A DNA stretch of 41,873 nucleotides from NCBI GenBank assembly GCA_964384825.1, contig CAYLMM010000018.1, forward strand, positions 1 to 41,873. The letters run 5' to 3'. Within the stretch, counting starts at the first letter, position 1, and the number at the start of each line of letters is the position of its first letter. The position numbers and the translations under genes are program-made. This document shows positions 24,964 to 33,994 of this stretch, piece by piece. The notes under the pieces are model-generated. The model was given only the letters and a program-made list of their open reading frames with translations. It had not been told where the DNA came from and did no database searches. The stretch is from CAYLMM01 sp964384825. GTDB lineage: Bacteria > Krumholzibacteriota > Krumholzibacteriia > LZORAL124-64-63.

Positions 24964-26228
24964 TCCCCGATCAGGATGTGATGGTGGCGCTTCTTGCCGG
25001 CCTGCAGGGCGATCCGGCCGTCGCGAACGTCCGCGGGCGCGAGATGGCGCATCTCATCGGAGACCTTCTCGCCGTTGACCTTGATGCCCCCCTGGCGGAT
25101 CAGCCGCCGCGCCTCGCCCTTGCTCTTGGCCAGGCCGCAGTCGGCCAGCGCGTCGATCAGAGGCAGGCCGTCGCCGGCCAGATCGGCGGCCGGACGGCTG
25201 CTCGAGGGCACGGCAGCGGCGTCGCCTCCGCCCCCGAACAGGGCGGCGGCGGCCTTCTCGGCGGCGGCGGCCTCGGCCTCGCCGTGCAGCATCCGGGTCA
25301 CCTCGAAGGCCAGCACGCGCTTGGCCTCGCGGATATCGGCGCCGGTCAGGGCGGCCAGGCGCCGCACCTCGTCCATCGGAAGCAGGGTGTAGAGCTTCAG
25401 GAAACGCTCGACGTCGGCGTCGTCGACGTTCACCCAGTACTGGAAGAAGTCGTAGGGGCTGGTGCGCTTCGCGTCGAGCCAGACGGCGCCCGCCGCGGTC
25501 TTGCCCATCTTCGCCCCGCTCGCGGTGGTCAGCAGCGGGAAGGTGAGGCCGAAGACCTCCTGCCGGTTCACCCGCCGGGTCAGGTCGATGCCCGAGACGA
25601 TGTTGCCCCACTGGTCGTCGCCGCCCATCTGCAGGCGGCAGCCGTGCTCGCGGTTGAGGACCGAGAAATCGTAGGCCTGCAGGATCTGGTAGTTGAACTC
25701 GATGAAGGTCATGCCGGTCTCGAGCCGCTGCTTCACCGACTCGCGCGAGAGCATCACGTTGACCGAGAAATGGCGGCCGACCTCGCGCAGGAAATCGAGG
25801 TAGCTCCAGTCCTTCAGCCAGTCGGCGTTGTTCAGCAGCAGACCGTCGCCCGGGCCGTCGCCGAAGCGGATGAAGTGCGAAAGCTGGGCCCGGATGCCCT
25901 CGAGATTCTCTTCGATCCGCTCGAGGGTCATCATCTTGCGCAGCTCGGTCTTGCCGCTGGGATCGCCGACCATCGCGGTGCCGCCGCCGGCGATGGCGAT
26001 CGGGCGGTGGCCGTGGCGCTGGAGGTGGACCAGGCCCATGATCGGCAGCATGCTGCCGATGTGCAGCGAATCGGCGGTGGGATCGAAACCGATGTAGCCG
26101 GTGACCGCTTCGGAGGCCAGCAGTTCGCGCAGGGCCGCCTCGTCGGTGCACTGCCGGAAGAAACCGCGCTCCTTGAGGGCGGGCAGGAAATCGGCGCGGG
26201 GCAGGGTCGTCCGGTTCTGGTCGTTCAT
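24960..26228 (-). CDS. tyrS: Tyrosyl-tRNA synthetase
   Basis: This class I synthetase charges tRNA-Tyr in the cytoplasm; 422 residues is normal. The HIGH motif is HIGS (56-59) after GYIGFDPTADSL. The GGDDQWGNI tyrosine-binding strand is at about 202-210 and the KMSKS loop appears as KMGKT (240-244). The C-terminal S4 RNA-binding domain reads GLAKSKGEARRLIRQGGIKV with VNGEKV. The gene follows aroC by four bases and overlaps the small membrane protein gene by four. The order aroA-aroC-tyrS couples shikimate-pathway output to use of one of its products. Confidence 0.97.
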   Translation of the reverse strand: MNDQNRTTLPRADFLPALKERGFFRQCTDEAALRELLASEAVTGYIGFDPTADSLHIGSMLPIMGLVHLQRHGHRPIAIAGGGTAMVGDPSGKTELRKMMTLERIEENLEGIRAQLSHFIRFGDGPGDGLLLNNADWLKDWSYLDFLREVGRHFSVNVMLSRESVKQRLETGMTFIEFNYQILQAYDFSVLNREHGCRLQMGGDDQWGNIVSGIDLTRRVNRQEVFGLTFPLLTTASGAKMGKTAAGAVWLDAKRTSPYDFFQYWVNVDDADVERFLKLYTLLPMDEVRRLAALTGADIREAKRVLAFEVTRMLHGEAEAAAAEKAAAALFGGGGDAAAVPSSSRPAADLAGDGLPLIDALADCGLAKSKGEARRLIRQGGIKVNGEKVSDEMRHLAPADVRDGRIALQAGKKRHHHILIGE

Positions 26229-26232
26229 GATG

Positions 26233-27417
26233 TCACTCCCGGGCCGGCTCTTCGCCGGCCGCGTCGTCGTTCGGTTCGGGCAGGGCGATTCCGGGCAGAT
26301 TCCGGGCTCGCCGCAACAATTCGGGCAAGGGGGCCTCGCCCAGCAGGCGGACCAGCTCGTCGGCCAACCGCCAGGCCACGACCGATTCGGCGATCACCCC
26401 GGCCGCCGGCACGATGCAGGTATCGGACCGGACATAGGCCGCGACCTGCGGTTCGCCGCCGTCCATGTCGACAGTCCGCAGGCCCTCGCGCTGGGTGGCG
26501 ATCGGCTTGACGTGGCCGCGAACGCGCAGCGGCATCCCGTTGGTCACGCCTCCCTCGAGACCGCCGGCGCGGTTGGTTTCGCGCCGCACGGATCCCGGCC
26601 CGGATCCGGGCAGGATCTCGTCGTGGGCCTCGCGGCCGGTGCGGCGGGCGACCGCCAGGGCCTCGCCGAAAGCGACCGCCTTGACCGCCGGGATGCCGGC
26701 CAGGTCGGCGGCCAGCATGGCGTCCAGGCGCCGGTCCGGATGGGCGTAGGTGCCCAGGCCCACCGGCAGTCCGAAGGCCGCGACCTCGAAGACGCCGCCG
26801 AGGGTGGTGCCGGCCTCCGCCGCGGCGTCGATCGCGGCGATCATCCGCTGTTCGGCCTCGGCGTCGACGCAGCGCAGGGGCGTGCCGGCCGCGACCGCCC
26901 GAAGCGCGTCGGCCTCGCGGTCGGCGATCGCGTCGGGACCGGCCTCGACGTCGCCCACGGCGACCACGTGGCTCAGGATCTCGATGCCGAAAGGCGCCAG
27001 CAGCTGCTTCGCGCAGGCCCCGACCGCGGTCAGCATGGCCGTGGAGCGGGCGCTGGCCCGTTCGGCCGCCGGAGCGCAGTCGTCGTAGCCGTAGCGCAGG
27101 CGTCCGGCATAATCGGCGTGGCCGGGCCGCGGCGCCGTCCACTCGGTCAGCGGCCGGTTGCGGCGAACCTTGTGATCGGTGTTCTCGATCACCAGCGCCA
27201 GCGGCGTGCCCAGGGTGCGTCCGGCGAGCATCCCGGCCGGGATCCCGACCGCGTCCTGTTCGATCCTCTGGGCGCGGAACCCCCGCCCGTGCCCCTCGAG
27301 ACGCCTCTTCAGATCACGATCGATCAGGGCGGCGTCCAGGTGCACGCCCGCGGGAAAACCCTCGATCACGCCCACCAGCGCCGGTCCGTGGCTTTCTCCC
27401 GCCGTGAGGTACCGCAT
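26233..27417 (-). CDS. aroC: Chorismate synthase
   Basis: This FMN-dependent enzyme makes chorismate from 5-enolpyruvylshikimate 3-phosphate, the last shikimate-pathway step. The 394-residue protein has the first signature GESHGPALVGVIEGFP with catalytic His10, the RPGHAD stretch with the second histidine, and the ERASARSTAM block. The region before that block reads YDDCAPAAERAS, where most homologues have DxRxxLERAS. The third signature has RSDTC in place of the usual RSDPC/RSDVC. It is therefore a divergent but complete member. Its ATG overlaps the aroA stop by one base (TGATG), giving tight coupling; ATG 27417 starts directly at the conserved N-terminus. Confidence 0.95.
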   Translation of the reverse strand: MRYLTAGESHGPALVGVIEGFPAGVHLDAALIDRDLKRRLEGHGRGFRAQRIEQDAVGIPAGMLAGRTLGTPLALVIENTDHKVRRNRPLTEWTAPRPGHADYAGRLRYGYDDCAPAAERASARSTAMLTAVGACAKQLLAPFGIEILSHVVAVGDVEAGPDAIADREADALRAVAAGTPLRCVDAEAEQRMIAAIDAAAEAGTTLGGVFEVAAFGLPVGLGTYAHPDRRLDAMLAADLAGIPAVKAVAFGEALAVARRTGREAHDEILPGSGPGSVRRETNRAGGLEGGVTNGMPLRVRGHVKPIATQREGLRTVDMDGGEPQVAAYVRSDTCIVPAAGVIAESVVAWRLADELVRLLGEAPLPELLRRARNLPGIALPEPNDDAAGEEPARE

Positions 27418-28757
27418 CAGGAACCGTTCCCTTCCCGCAGATCGCGCCAGATGTCGAAGAAGCCGGGAAAAGATACTGCCACGCAGTCGGTATCGTCCAG
27501 TTCGGTCTCGCAGCCGGCGCCCAGGGCGGCCACCGCCAGGGCCATCGCGATGCGGTGATCGCCGCCGGTGGCCAGCCTCAGCCGCCGCCTTCCCTGGCCG
27601 GGACGCACCGGACCGGTGATGGTGAATCCGTCGGGGGCCTCGATGGCCGGGATCCCGAAGGCGCGCAGCGAGGATACGATCGCGGCGATCCGGTCCGATT
27701 CCTTGGATCTCAGCTCCGCGGCGCCCGAGACCACCGACACCCCCTCGGCGGCCGCGGCCAGGACGGCCAGGATCGGCAGCTCGTCGATCAGCCCGGGCAC
27801 CTCGTCGGCCGCGATGCGATAGCCCCGCAACGGGGCGTGGCGGACGGTCACGTCGCCGACGGGCTCCCAACCGTCGCCGGAGGGAGCCACCGTGATGTCG
27901 GCTCCCATCCTTTCCATCACCCTGAGGAAACCGATGCGGGTCGGATTGAGCAGCATCCCGCGGGCGACGACCTCCGAGCCGGGGATCATCGCCGCGGCGA
28001 CCAGCGCGAAAGCGGCCGAGGAGGGATCCCCGGGCACGGTCACGTCGAAGGGGCGCAACGGTCCGGTCGCGAGCAGGGCCACGCGTCCGCCGCCGTCGCC
28101 GGCACTCTCGACCGTGGCCCCCATCAGCCGCAGCAGGCGTTCGGTGTGATCGCGGGACGAGCCGCAGCCTTCGATGAGGACCGGCTCGGCCGATGCCAGC
28201 CCCGCCAGCAGCAGGGCCGACTTGGCCTGGGCCGAAGGCACCGCCAGCCGGCAGGATCCGCCGCGCAGGGGACGGCCTTCGATCTCCAGGGGCAGGCGGC
28301 CGGCGCGTTTCAGGGTGATCGTTCTGGCGCCCAGCCGGCGCAGGGGGCGCAGGACGCGGCCCATGGGACGGCGCCGCAACGAGGCGTCCCCGTCGAGTCG
28401 GACGCGCGCCTCGCGGCCGGCGAGCAGGCCGATCAGCAGGCGGGCGGTGGTGCCGCTGTTGCCGCAATCGATCTCCAGCGCGGGCATGTCGGCCGCGGGA
28501 GACTGCGACCCGCGGGCCCCGGGAAACCCTCCCGGCGCGATCCTCAGGTCCCCGTCGGCGAAAACGGCATCGGCGCCGAGCGCACGGACGGCATCGAGGC
28601 TGCGCCGCGTATCCTGGGCGTCGAGCCAGCCGCGCGCCACGCAGGGCCCGGAAGCCAGGGGCCCCAGAAGTGCCGCCCGGTGGGAGATGGACTTGTCGCC
28701 CGGCAGGCGGATCGCGCCGCGCAGGGGCGTGGATAACGGTTCGAGGATGATGCTCAT
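27417..28757 (-). CDS. aroA: 3-phosphoshikimate 1-carboxyvinyltransferase (EPSP synthase)
   Basis: This enzyme transfers the enolpyruvyl group of PEP to shikimate 3-phosphate, supplying the substrate of the next gene's product, chorismate synthase. The 446-residue length fits. Motifs are LPGDKSISHRAALL (18-31), CGNSGTTARLLIGLLAG for the PEP site, DEVPGLIDELPILAVLAA with the catalytic Asp, RSKESDRI, and DHRIAMALAVAALGA near the C-terminus. It is the first gene of a minus-strand operon. AAAGGGGAAA lies before the ATG, and a TTGACC-like -35 box is visible about 60 bases upstream in the divergent gap to the MATE gene, though the -10 is weak. Confidence 0.97.
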   Translation of the reverse strand: MSIILEPLSTPLRGAIRLPGDKSISHRAALLGPLASGPCVARGWLDAQDTRRSLDAVRALGADAVFADGDLRIAPGGFPGARGSQSPAADMPALEIDCGNSGTTARLLIGLLAGREARVRLDGDASLRRRPMGRVLRPLRRLGARTITLKRAGRLPLEIEGRPLRGGSCRLAVPSAQAKSALLLAGLASAEPVLIEGCGSSRDHTERLLRLMGATVESAGDGGGRVALLATGPLRPFDVTVPGDPSSAAFALVAAAMIPGSEVVARGMLLNPTRIGFLRVMERMGADITVAPSGDGWEPVGDVTVRHAPLRGYRIAADEVPGLIDELPILAVLAAAAEGVSVVSGAAELRSKESDRIAAIVSSLRAFGIPAIEAPDGFTITGPVRPGQGRRRLRLATGGDHRIAMALAVAALGAGCETELDDTDCVAVSFPGFFDIWRDLREGNGS

Positions 28758-28841
28758 CGCCGGTTTCCCCTTTCACGCGACGGCGGCTGCAACGTAACCA
28801 ACCTCCGGCGCGGGGGTCAACCCTTGTCACCTGGGCGGCGG

Positions 28842-30293
28842 ATGCATATGATGCCGCCCACCATGGACCAGCGCATCCCACAGCCCGCGGCGACGCCGCC
28901 ACCCGACCGCTCCCTGCGCAGCGCCCTGCGGGTGTTCCACGGGCGCGAGATCATCGGCCTGGCCACCCCCACCATCCTGGCCATGCTCTCGCAGACGCTG
29001 ATGTGGACGGTCGACACCATCTTCCTGGGACACGTCTCGAGCCTGGCGCTGGCCGCCGCCGGCCTCGGCGGCATCCTGACCTGGGCCTCGTACAGCCTGT
29101 TCAACAACCTGAGCCGGATCAGCTCCACGTTCGTCTCGCAGGCCCACGGCCGCAACGACGACAGCGCCGTGGGCGACTACACCTGGCAGACCCTCTACCT
29201 GGCCCTGGCGGCCGGCGTCGTCCTGATGGCGTTGGGCTGGCGCAGCGACATCCTGCTGGGGCTGACCGGCAATCCCGCCGACGTCCAGGCCCAGGCCCAC
29301 CTCTACATCAAGTGGCGCACCGCCAGCGCCGTCTTCACCCAGGTCGGATTCACCCTGATGGGCTTCTTCCAGGGCCGCCGGCAGGTGCGGATCCCGATGT
29401 GGGCGGGCATCATCGGCAACAGCCTCAACGCGGTGCTGGACCTCTGGCTGATCTTCGGCTGGTCGGGCGTCGAGATCTTCGGCGTACGGCTTTTCGCAGT
29501 CCCGGCGATGGGCGTGGTCGGCGCCGCGGTGGCCACCAGCATCGGCGTCGCGGTCAGCACGCTGCTGCTGGCCGCCTGCATGATCCTGCCGGCCGAGAAC
29601 CGCCGCCGGTTCCGCATCCACCTGCCCCGCCGGCCGGATTTCGCGATCATGCGCCGGCTGGTGCGGGTGGGGGCTCCGTCGGCCGCAGAGGGCTTCGTCG
29701 AGATGGGAGGCTTCGCGGCCTTCACTGTGCTGATCGGACGGACCGGCGAGATCCAGCTGGCCGCCACCCACATCACCGTGCAGCTGATCTCGTTCTCGTT
29801 CATGCCGATGTGGGGCCTGACGATCGCCGGATCGGTGCTGACCGGCAACTGGGTCGGCGCCGGCGACCCCGAAACGGCCGCGCGCTACGCCCGGCAGGTC
29901 TACAAGCTGGGCATGTACTACTGCCTGGCGATCGCGGCCGCGCTGCTGGTCTTCCGCACCGGCATCTACCGCATCTTCACCCCCGACCCGCAGATCCTGG
30001 CCTACGCCTCGGGCCTGGTGATCGCGGCCGCCTGTTTCCAGTTCGGCGACGGGATGCGCATGGTCTCGAGCGGGATCCTGACCGGCGCCGGCGACACCCG
30101 GCCGATCATGCTGGTCAGCCTGGGCGTGGGCTGGGGCGTCTTCATCCCGCTGACCTGGGCGCTGATCGAGAGGATGGGCGGCTCGGTGGTCGGCGCCTGG
30201 TTCGGCGGCGCCGTCTGCTACGCCCTTCAGGGAACGTTGCTCTACCTGCGCTTCCGCTCGGATCGGTGGCGACGGGTCGAAGTCTTCAGTTGA
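28842..30293 (+). CDS. MATE-family multidrug/solute exporter
   Basis: The protein is polytopic with twelve predicted membrane segments in two related halves. It opens with the characteristic GLATPTILAMLSQTLMWTVDTIFLG segment; FVSQAHGRND (loop 2-3) and GAPSAAEGFVEMGGF (start of the second half) also fit the MATE family. Such proteins export cationic drugs or metabolites by proton or sodium antiport. In-frame ATGs occur at 28842, 28848, 28851 and 28863; I use the first, but none has a strong ribosome-binding site and the choice is uncertain by a few residues. It is divergent from aroA and converges on the OPA transporter gene. Confidence 0.92.
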   Translation: MHMMPPTMDQRIPQPAATPPPDRSLRSALRVFHGREIIGLATPTILAMLSQTLMWTVDTIFLGHVSSLALAAAGLGGILTWASYSLFNNLSRISSTFVSQAHGRNDDSAVGDYTWQTLYLALAAGVVLMALGWRSDILLGLTGNPADVQAQAHLYIKWRTASAVFTQVGFTLMGFFQGRRQVRIPMWAGIIGNSLNAVLDLWLIFGWSGVEIFGVRLFAVPAMGVVGAAVATSIGVAVSTLLLAACMILPAENRRRFRIHLPRRPDFAIMRRLVRVGAPSAAEGFVEMGGFAAFTVLIGRTGEIQLAATHITVQLISFSFMPMWGLTIAGSVLTGNWVGAGDPETAARYARQVYKLGMYYCLAIAAALLVFRTGIYRIFTPDPQILAYASGLVIAAACFQFGDGMRMVSSGILTGAGDTRPIMLVSLGVGWGVFIPLTWALIERMGGSVVGAWFGGAVCYALQGTLLYLRFRSDRWRRVEVFS

Positions 30294-30349
30294 TAGCCGC
30301 CGGGCACCCCGGACATCCGGGGGGAGAACGCGCTGCACGACCGGAAAAA

Positions 30350-30380
30350 AACGGGCCTCCCATCGTGCGGGAGGCCCGTT
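30350..30380. terminator. Terminator between convergent transporter genes
   Basis: AACGGGCCTCCC (30350-30361) and GGGAGGCCCGTT (30369-30380) form a perfect twelve-pair stem with a seven-base loop. Read on the minus strand it is followed by a run of T, so it is a strong intrinsic terminator for the OPA transporter gene. On the plus strand it can also stop the MATE transcript, though the tail is weaker there. Confidence 0.85.
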
Positions 30381-30402
30381 CGTTATTCGATTCCGACGGC
30401 GA

Positions 30403-31872
30403 TCAGTCGGCGGCCTTGGCCGCCTTGGGCGTGGCGTTCCAGACGCGGATCGCCAGGATCAGCCCCAGCGCGGCCATCGGCACCATCGCCAGGGGCCAGG
30501 CCCGCCAGTTGGCCGGGTTGGTGGCTTCGCCCACGATGTGACCGGCCGCATCGAGCTGCTCCTTGGGCAGCACGATCGCGTAGGTGAACGACATGACCGC
30601 GGTGCCGAGATAGACGAAACCGTCGATGATCCCCACGGCGATGCCGGCGTTGCGGCTGCCGCCGAAGTCCATGCTGGCGGTGCCCGAGAGCATGCCGTGC
30701 ACGCCGATCACCGCCATCGACATCAACACCACCAGCCAGCCCACGAAGGACTGCTGGTAGGTGAAGGTCAGCACCAGGGCGCCGAGCAGCATCACGCCGT
30801 AGAGCACCGCGGCGACCGGCCCGCGCCGCGACTTGAACACGTGGTCGCTGATCGTGCCGGCCACCACGCCGCCGAGGATGCCGGCGCAGCAGAGCAGCAG
30901 GCCCCAGTTGTCGTAGACGAAGCTCGACTTCAGGCCCAGGATCGAGTCGGTCTGGCTGGCGAAGGTGCGGTACCACTGCATGATCGCCTGGCGCAGGAAG
31001 CCGCTGCAGAACTCGATCAGCGCGATGGTGACGATGATCGGATTGCTCAGCATCATCTTGAAGACCTTCAGCGGTCCCATGCGCGGGCCGTCGTCGCCCG
31101 AGGTGGCGTCGGCGGTGTCGAAGTCCTCGTGTCCGGCCTCGCTCGGCAGGTTGCGCACCACGAACACGTCGATCGTCCAGAAGATCGCCAGCAGGATCGC
31201 CGGCATCAGGAAGACCCAGGCCAGGCCCATGCCGTTGAGGATCATGTAGCCGAGGTCGAAGGCGAAGTAGATGCCCAGCGAGATCAGGATGCCGAAGATG
31301 GCGCCGAAGACCCCCCGCTCGCGCACGTGGAACCACGACGAGTTGACCTTGACGATGGCCACCGCGCCGAAGCTCTGGAAGTACATGTTGGCGGCGTAGA
31401 GCACCGAGAAGACCAGCACGAAGTTCGCCGCCAGGAAGCCGTAGAGTGGGCCCTGGTTGAGCAGCGAGAGGGTTGCCAATCCCATCAGCAGGTTCATCAG
31501 CAGGGCGCCGCCCGCGCCGACCAGGATCGAGAAGCGGCCGCCGTAACGGTCGGTGAGCGGCCCGTTGATCAGGAAGGAGAACCCGTAGATTATCGTGCCC
31601 ACGCCGAAGATCACGCCGAAGGCCTCGTTGCCCATCAGGGCCTGGCCGTCGGAACCCTGCATGCTCTCGAAGGCGAACTTGCTGACCTTCAGGTTGTAGC
31701 GTCCCATGTAGAGCAGGGCGTAGGTCAGCCCCAGAGGCAGCCAGTTCATCACGCGGCGGCGGATGTAGGCCTTGCTGTGCCCCACTTCGATCTTCGGCAG
31801 CCGCGCGATGACGATCGCCACGACCACCAGCAGGATCAGGATGGGAGAGAATTTTTCGAGCCAGACGGGCAT
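30403..31872 (-). CDS. MFS transporter, organophosphate:phosphate antiporter (OPA) type
   Basis: The 489-residue membrane protein has about twelve membrane segments plus one N-terminal segment. The motif ALLYMGRYNLKVSK corresponds to the region of GlpT/UhpT that carries a key phosphate-binding arginine. FLINGPLTDRYGGR is the MFS loop 2-3 motif. I start it at ATG 31872 because AAGGAG lies six bases upstream; another ATG at 31887 would add five residues. OPA members exchange phosphate esters such as glycerol 3-phosphate or hexose phosphates for phosphate, but the substrate here is unknown. An acidic linker (HEDFDTADATSGDDG) sits in the central loop. A strong terminator follows. Confidence 0.85.
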   Translation of the reverse strand: MPVWLEKFSPILILLVVVAIVIARLPKIEVGHSKAYIRRRVMNWLPLGLTYALLYMGRYNLKVSKFAFESMQGSDGQALMGNEAFGVIFGVGTIIYGFSFLINGPLTDRYGGRFSILVGAGGALLMNLLMGLATLSLLNQGPLYGFLAANFVLVFSVLYAANMYFQSFGAVAIVKVNSSWFHVRERGVFGAIFGILISLGIYFAFDLGYMILNGMGLAWVFLMPAILLAIFWTIDVFVVRNLPSEAGHEDFDTADATSGDDGPRMGPLKVFKMMLSNPIIVTIALIEFCSGFLRQAIMQWYRTFASQTDSILGLKSSFVYDNWGLLLCCAGILGGVVAGTISDHVFKSRRGPVAAVLYGVMLLGALVLTFTYQQSFVGWLVVLMSMAVIGVHGMLSGTASMDFGGSRNAGIAVGIIDGFVYLGTAVMSFTYAIVLPKEQLDAAGHIVGEATNPANWRAWPLAMVPMAALGLILAIRVWNATPKAAKAAD

Positions 31873-31964
31873 CTCGAACTCCTTCATGTTACGCGTGCGA
31901 CGTCGCCGGATGGCATTCCCCGGATCCTAGACCTGCGGCGTGCCTGGCGCCACCGGAAATCGAC

Positions 31965-32654
31965 TCAGCGGATTCCGTGCTCGCGCTTGTATTCCGCCCA
32001 ATTCTCCTTCAAGGCAACGAACGCCTCCAGGTCGGGACAGAGCAAGAACGGATTGGTGCGCCGCTGGTGACCGATCGTCGAATGGGGCATGGTCCCTTCG
32101 CCCCCGTAGTAGTCGTGGCCCGGGAAGACGAGGGTCTCGTCGGGCAGTGTCATCACCCGGTGCAGCGAATCCCACTGCTGCGACGCCGACGAACCGGGAA
32201 AGAACGGCCCGGTGCCGCCGACCTTGCCGCAGAACAGCAGATCGCCGGTGCAGAGACGGCCGGCGCAGAGCCAGCAGAGATGTCCGGGCGCGTGGCCGGG
32301 GGTCAGCAGGGCCTCGACCGAGGTCTCCCCCAGGGCGCAGGTCCCGCCGTCGTCGACGGTGACGGCCCCGGCGACCTCCGCTCCCGGTCCGGCCAGGATC
32401 CGCGCTCCGGTCAGTTCGGCCAGGCGCCCGGCCCCGCCGACGTGATCGGAATGCCCGTGCGTGATCAGGATGAAGCCGATCTCCAGGCCGCGGCCGCGGG
32501 CCAGTTCGGCCAGGGCGTCGGGTTCGAACCCGGGATCGACCACCGCCCCCGCGCCGCAGGCGCGGTCGCCGATCAGATAGCCGAAGTTGCGGTCGCCGCC
32601 CGGCTGCGCCTGCAGAAACACAGTCGTCTCGTTGGAATGGTCGTTAAGGATCAT
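31965..32654 (-). CDS. Metallo-beta-lactamase-fold hydrolase (glyoxalase II / ETHE1-like)
   Basis: The 229-residue protein has the metal-binding motif THGHSDH (65-71) with His66, His68, Asp70 and His71. Further ligands lie in TPGHAPGH, GDLLF and FPGHDYYGG. The ending HSTIGHQRRTNPFLL resembles hydroxyacylglutathione hydrolases and persulfide dioxygenases (ETHE1 type). It probably acts on a thioester or persulfide in the cytoplasm; which one is undecided. I choose ATG 32654, preceded by GGAGAGCGAGG; longer readings start inside the upstream gene's tail. It follows the outer-membrane protein gene by 46 bases. Confidence 0.85.
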   Translation of the reverse strand: MILNDHSNETTVFLQAQPGGDRNFGYLIGDRACGAGAVVDPGFEPDALAELARGRGLEIGFILITHGHSDHVGGAGRLAELTGARILAGPGAEVAGAVTVDDGGTCALGETSVEALLTPGHAPGHLCWLCAGRLCTGDLLFCGKVGGTGPFFPGSSASQQWDSLHRVMTLPDETLVFPGHDYYGGEGTMPHSTIGHQRRTNPFLLCPDLEAFVALKENWAEYKREHGIR

Positions 32655-32700
32655 CCTCGCTCTCCTCGACAGCGTCGCCGGGCCGTCGCGGCCGCGGCGG

Positions 32701-33825
32701 TCAGAGCCCCACAACCAGCCCCAGGTGGACGCCCCACCAGAGATCGCGATCGTCGGCCAGGATCCTCACGCCCTGCTCTTCGTTCTCCAGCAGGACCCTG
32801 TCGGCGGGATAGCCCTCGAGATGGAAACCGAACTCCAGCAGCCGGACCCGCCGGCCCAGCGGACTGAGATTCCAGCGCAGGCCCGCGCCCGCGGTCCAGC
32901 CCCAGTCCTGGAGCTCGCGAACGGCCGTCCCGGAACGGTAGATGCCGTCGTAGCCCAGGAAGACCTGGCCGCCCCAGCGCAGGGAACGCATGTAGAATCC
33001 GCCGCCGCCGGTCAGGTAGGCATCCAGACGGGGCTTCAGGGCGGTCCGGACCTCGAGGCCGGCCTCGACGGCGTAGAGGGCCGAATGGCCGTTGCCGGCG
33101 ATCTTTTCGAAATCGTCGGGGATGTCGCCGTAGGCGTACTGGAAGCCGAACCAGGGCATGAAATGGTCGCCCAGCGTGCGGCCGATCTGCAGGACGGCCA
33201 TCGCCTGGTCGGTGAAGTAGTCGCCGAACACGGTCGTGCTGCTCTTGTAGCCCAGTTCGAAACGGGCGAGCCAGCGGCCGGAGATCACGACGGTTTCGGC
33301 CGCAGCCGGAGAAGCGGGCGCCGGCAGGAGCGTGCGTTCGGGCAGCGGCGCCTCCGGCCAGACCCGGCGGCGGCGCGCCGGCGGCGCGACGGCGGTGTCG
33401 GCAGGCGCCGGTACTGGATCGGGCGCCGCGGCCACGGCGGTATCGGACGCCGCGGCGGCGGTTCCGCCGCCCGCGGAAGCGTCGGGCGGGGCGGCGGCCG
33501 CTCCGCCCGCCAGGATCCTGTCGATCCGCGCCCGCCAAGCCCGCCAGGAGGCGGTCGGAACGTTGCGCTCCCGCACCGCGGGACCGTCCGCGCCGCGCAG
33601 TTCCAGGCGAACGAGATACCCGCCCCACGGGGCGGACCTCAACACGGCGCTCCGCAGATCCGGAAGATCCGGAAAGAGACCGAAGCGGGCGGCCTCGTCG
33701 GCGGTGATGGTGTCGCCTACCGCGGGATGCAGGGCGATCGCGGCCGGCTCCGACGCCCCGGCCGCGCAGCCGGCCGCCGCCAGAACGATCCAGAACGCTG
33801 TCCATGCGGTTCTCGAATTCATCAT
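32701..33825 (-). CDS. Predicted outer-membrane beta-barrel protein with Ala/Pro-rich linker
   Basis: The 374-residue product has an export signal ending near LAAAGCAAG; the cysteine context is not a canonical lipobox, so signal peptidase I or II is open. A small N-terminal domain (about 28-105) is followed by an Ala/Pro/Asp low-complexity linker (about 107-165). The C-terminal ~195 residues alternate polar and hydrophobic strands rich in Tyr, Trp and Gly (FELGYKSST, FGFQYAYGD, GGGGFYMRSLRWGG, FHLEGYP). They end with WGVHLGLVVGL, which suggests an eight-strand or larger barrel. The family is not recognised. It is divergent from the DUF4254 gene. Confidence 0.65.
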   Translation of the reverse strand: MMNSRTAWTAFWIVLAAAGCAAGASEPAAIALHPAVGDTITADEAARFGLFPDLPDLRSAVLRSAPWGGYLVRLELRGADGPAVRERNVPTASWRAWRARIDRILAGGAAAAPPDASAGGGTAAAASDTAVAAAPDPVPAPADTAVAPPARRRRVWPEAPLPERTLLPAPASPAAAETVVISGRWLARFELGYKSSTTVFGDYFTDQAMAVLQIGRTLGDHFMPWFGFQYAYGDIPDDFEKIAGNGHSALYAVEAGLEVRTALKPRLDAYLTGGGGFYMRSLRWGGQVFLGYDGIYRSGTAVRELQDWGWTAGAGLRWNLSPLGRRVRLLEFGFHLEGYPADRVLLENEEQGVRILADDRDLWWGVHLGLVVGL

Positions 33826-33994
33826 GACGCCAGGATAAGGGAGGAACCGCCGGAGGCGCCAGAACGGACTTGCCGATCGAACTTGCCCGCCGCCCGATCA
33901 TACCTTACCGTGATCGCTCCCGACGAGCCGCCGGGGTCCCGCTGCCGCGGCCCGCCCCGGAGGACCCCTGGTGGAACCCCTGGAGGAACCGAAG

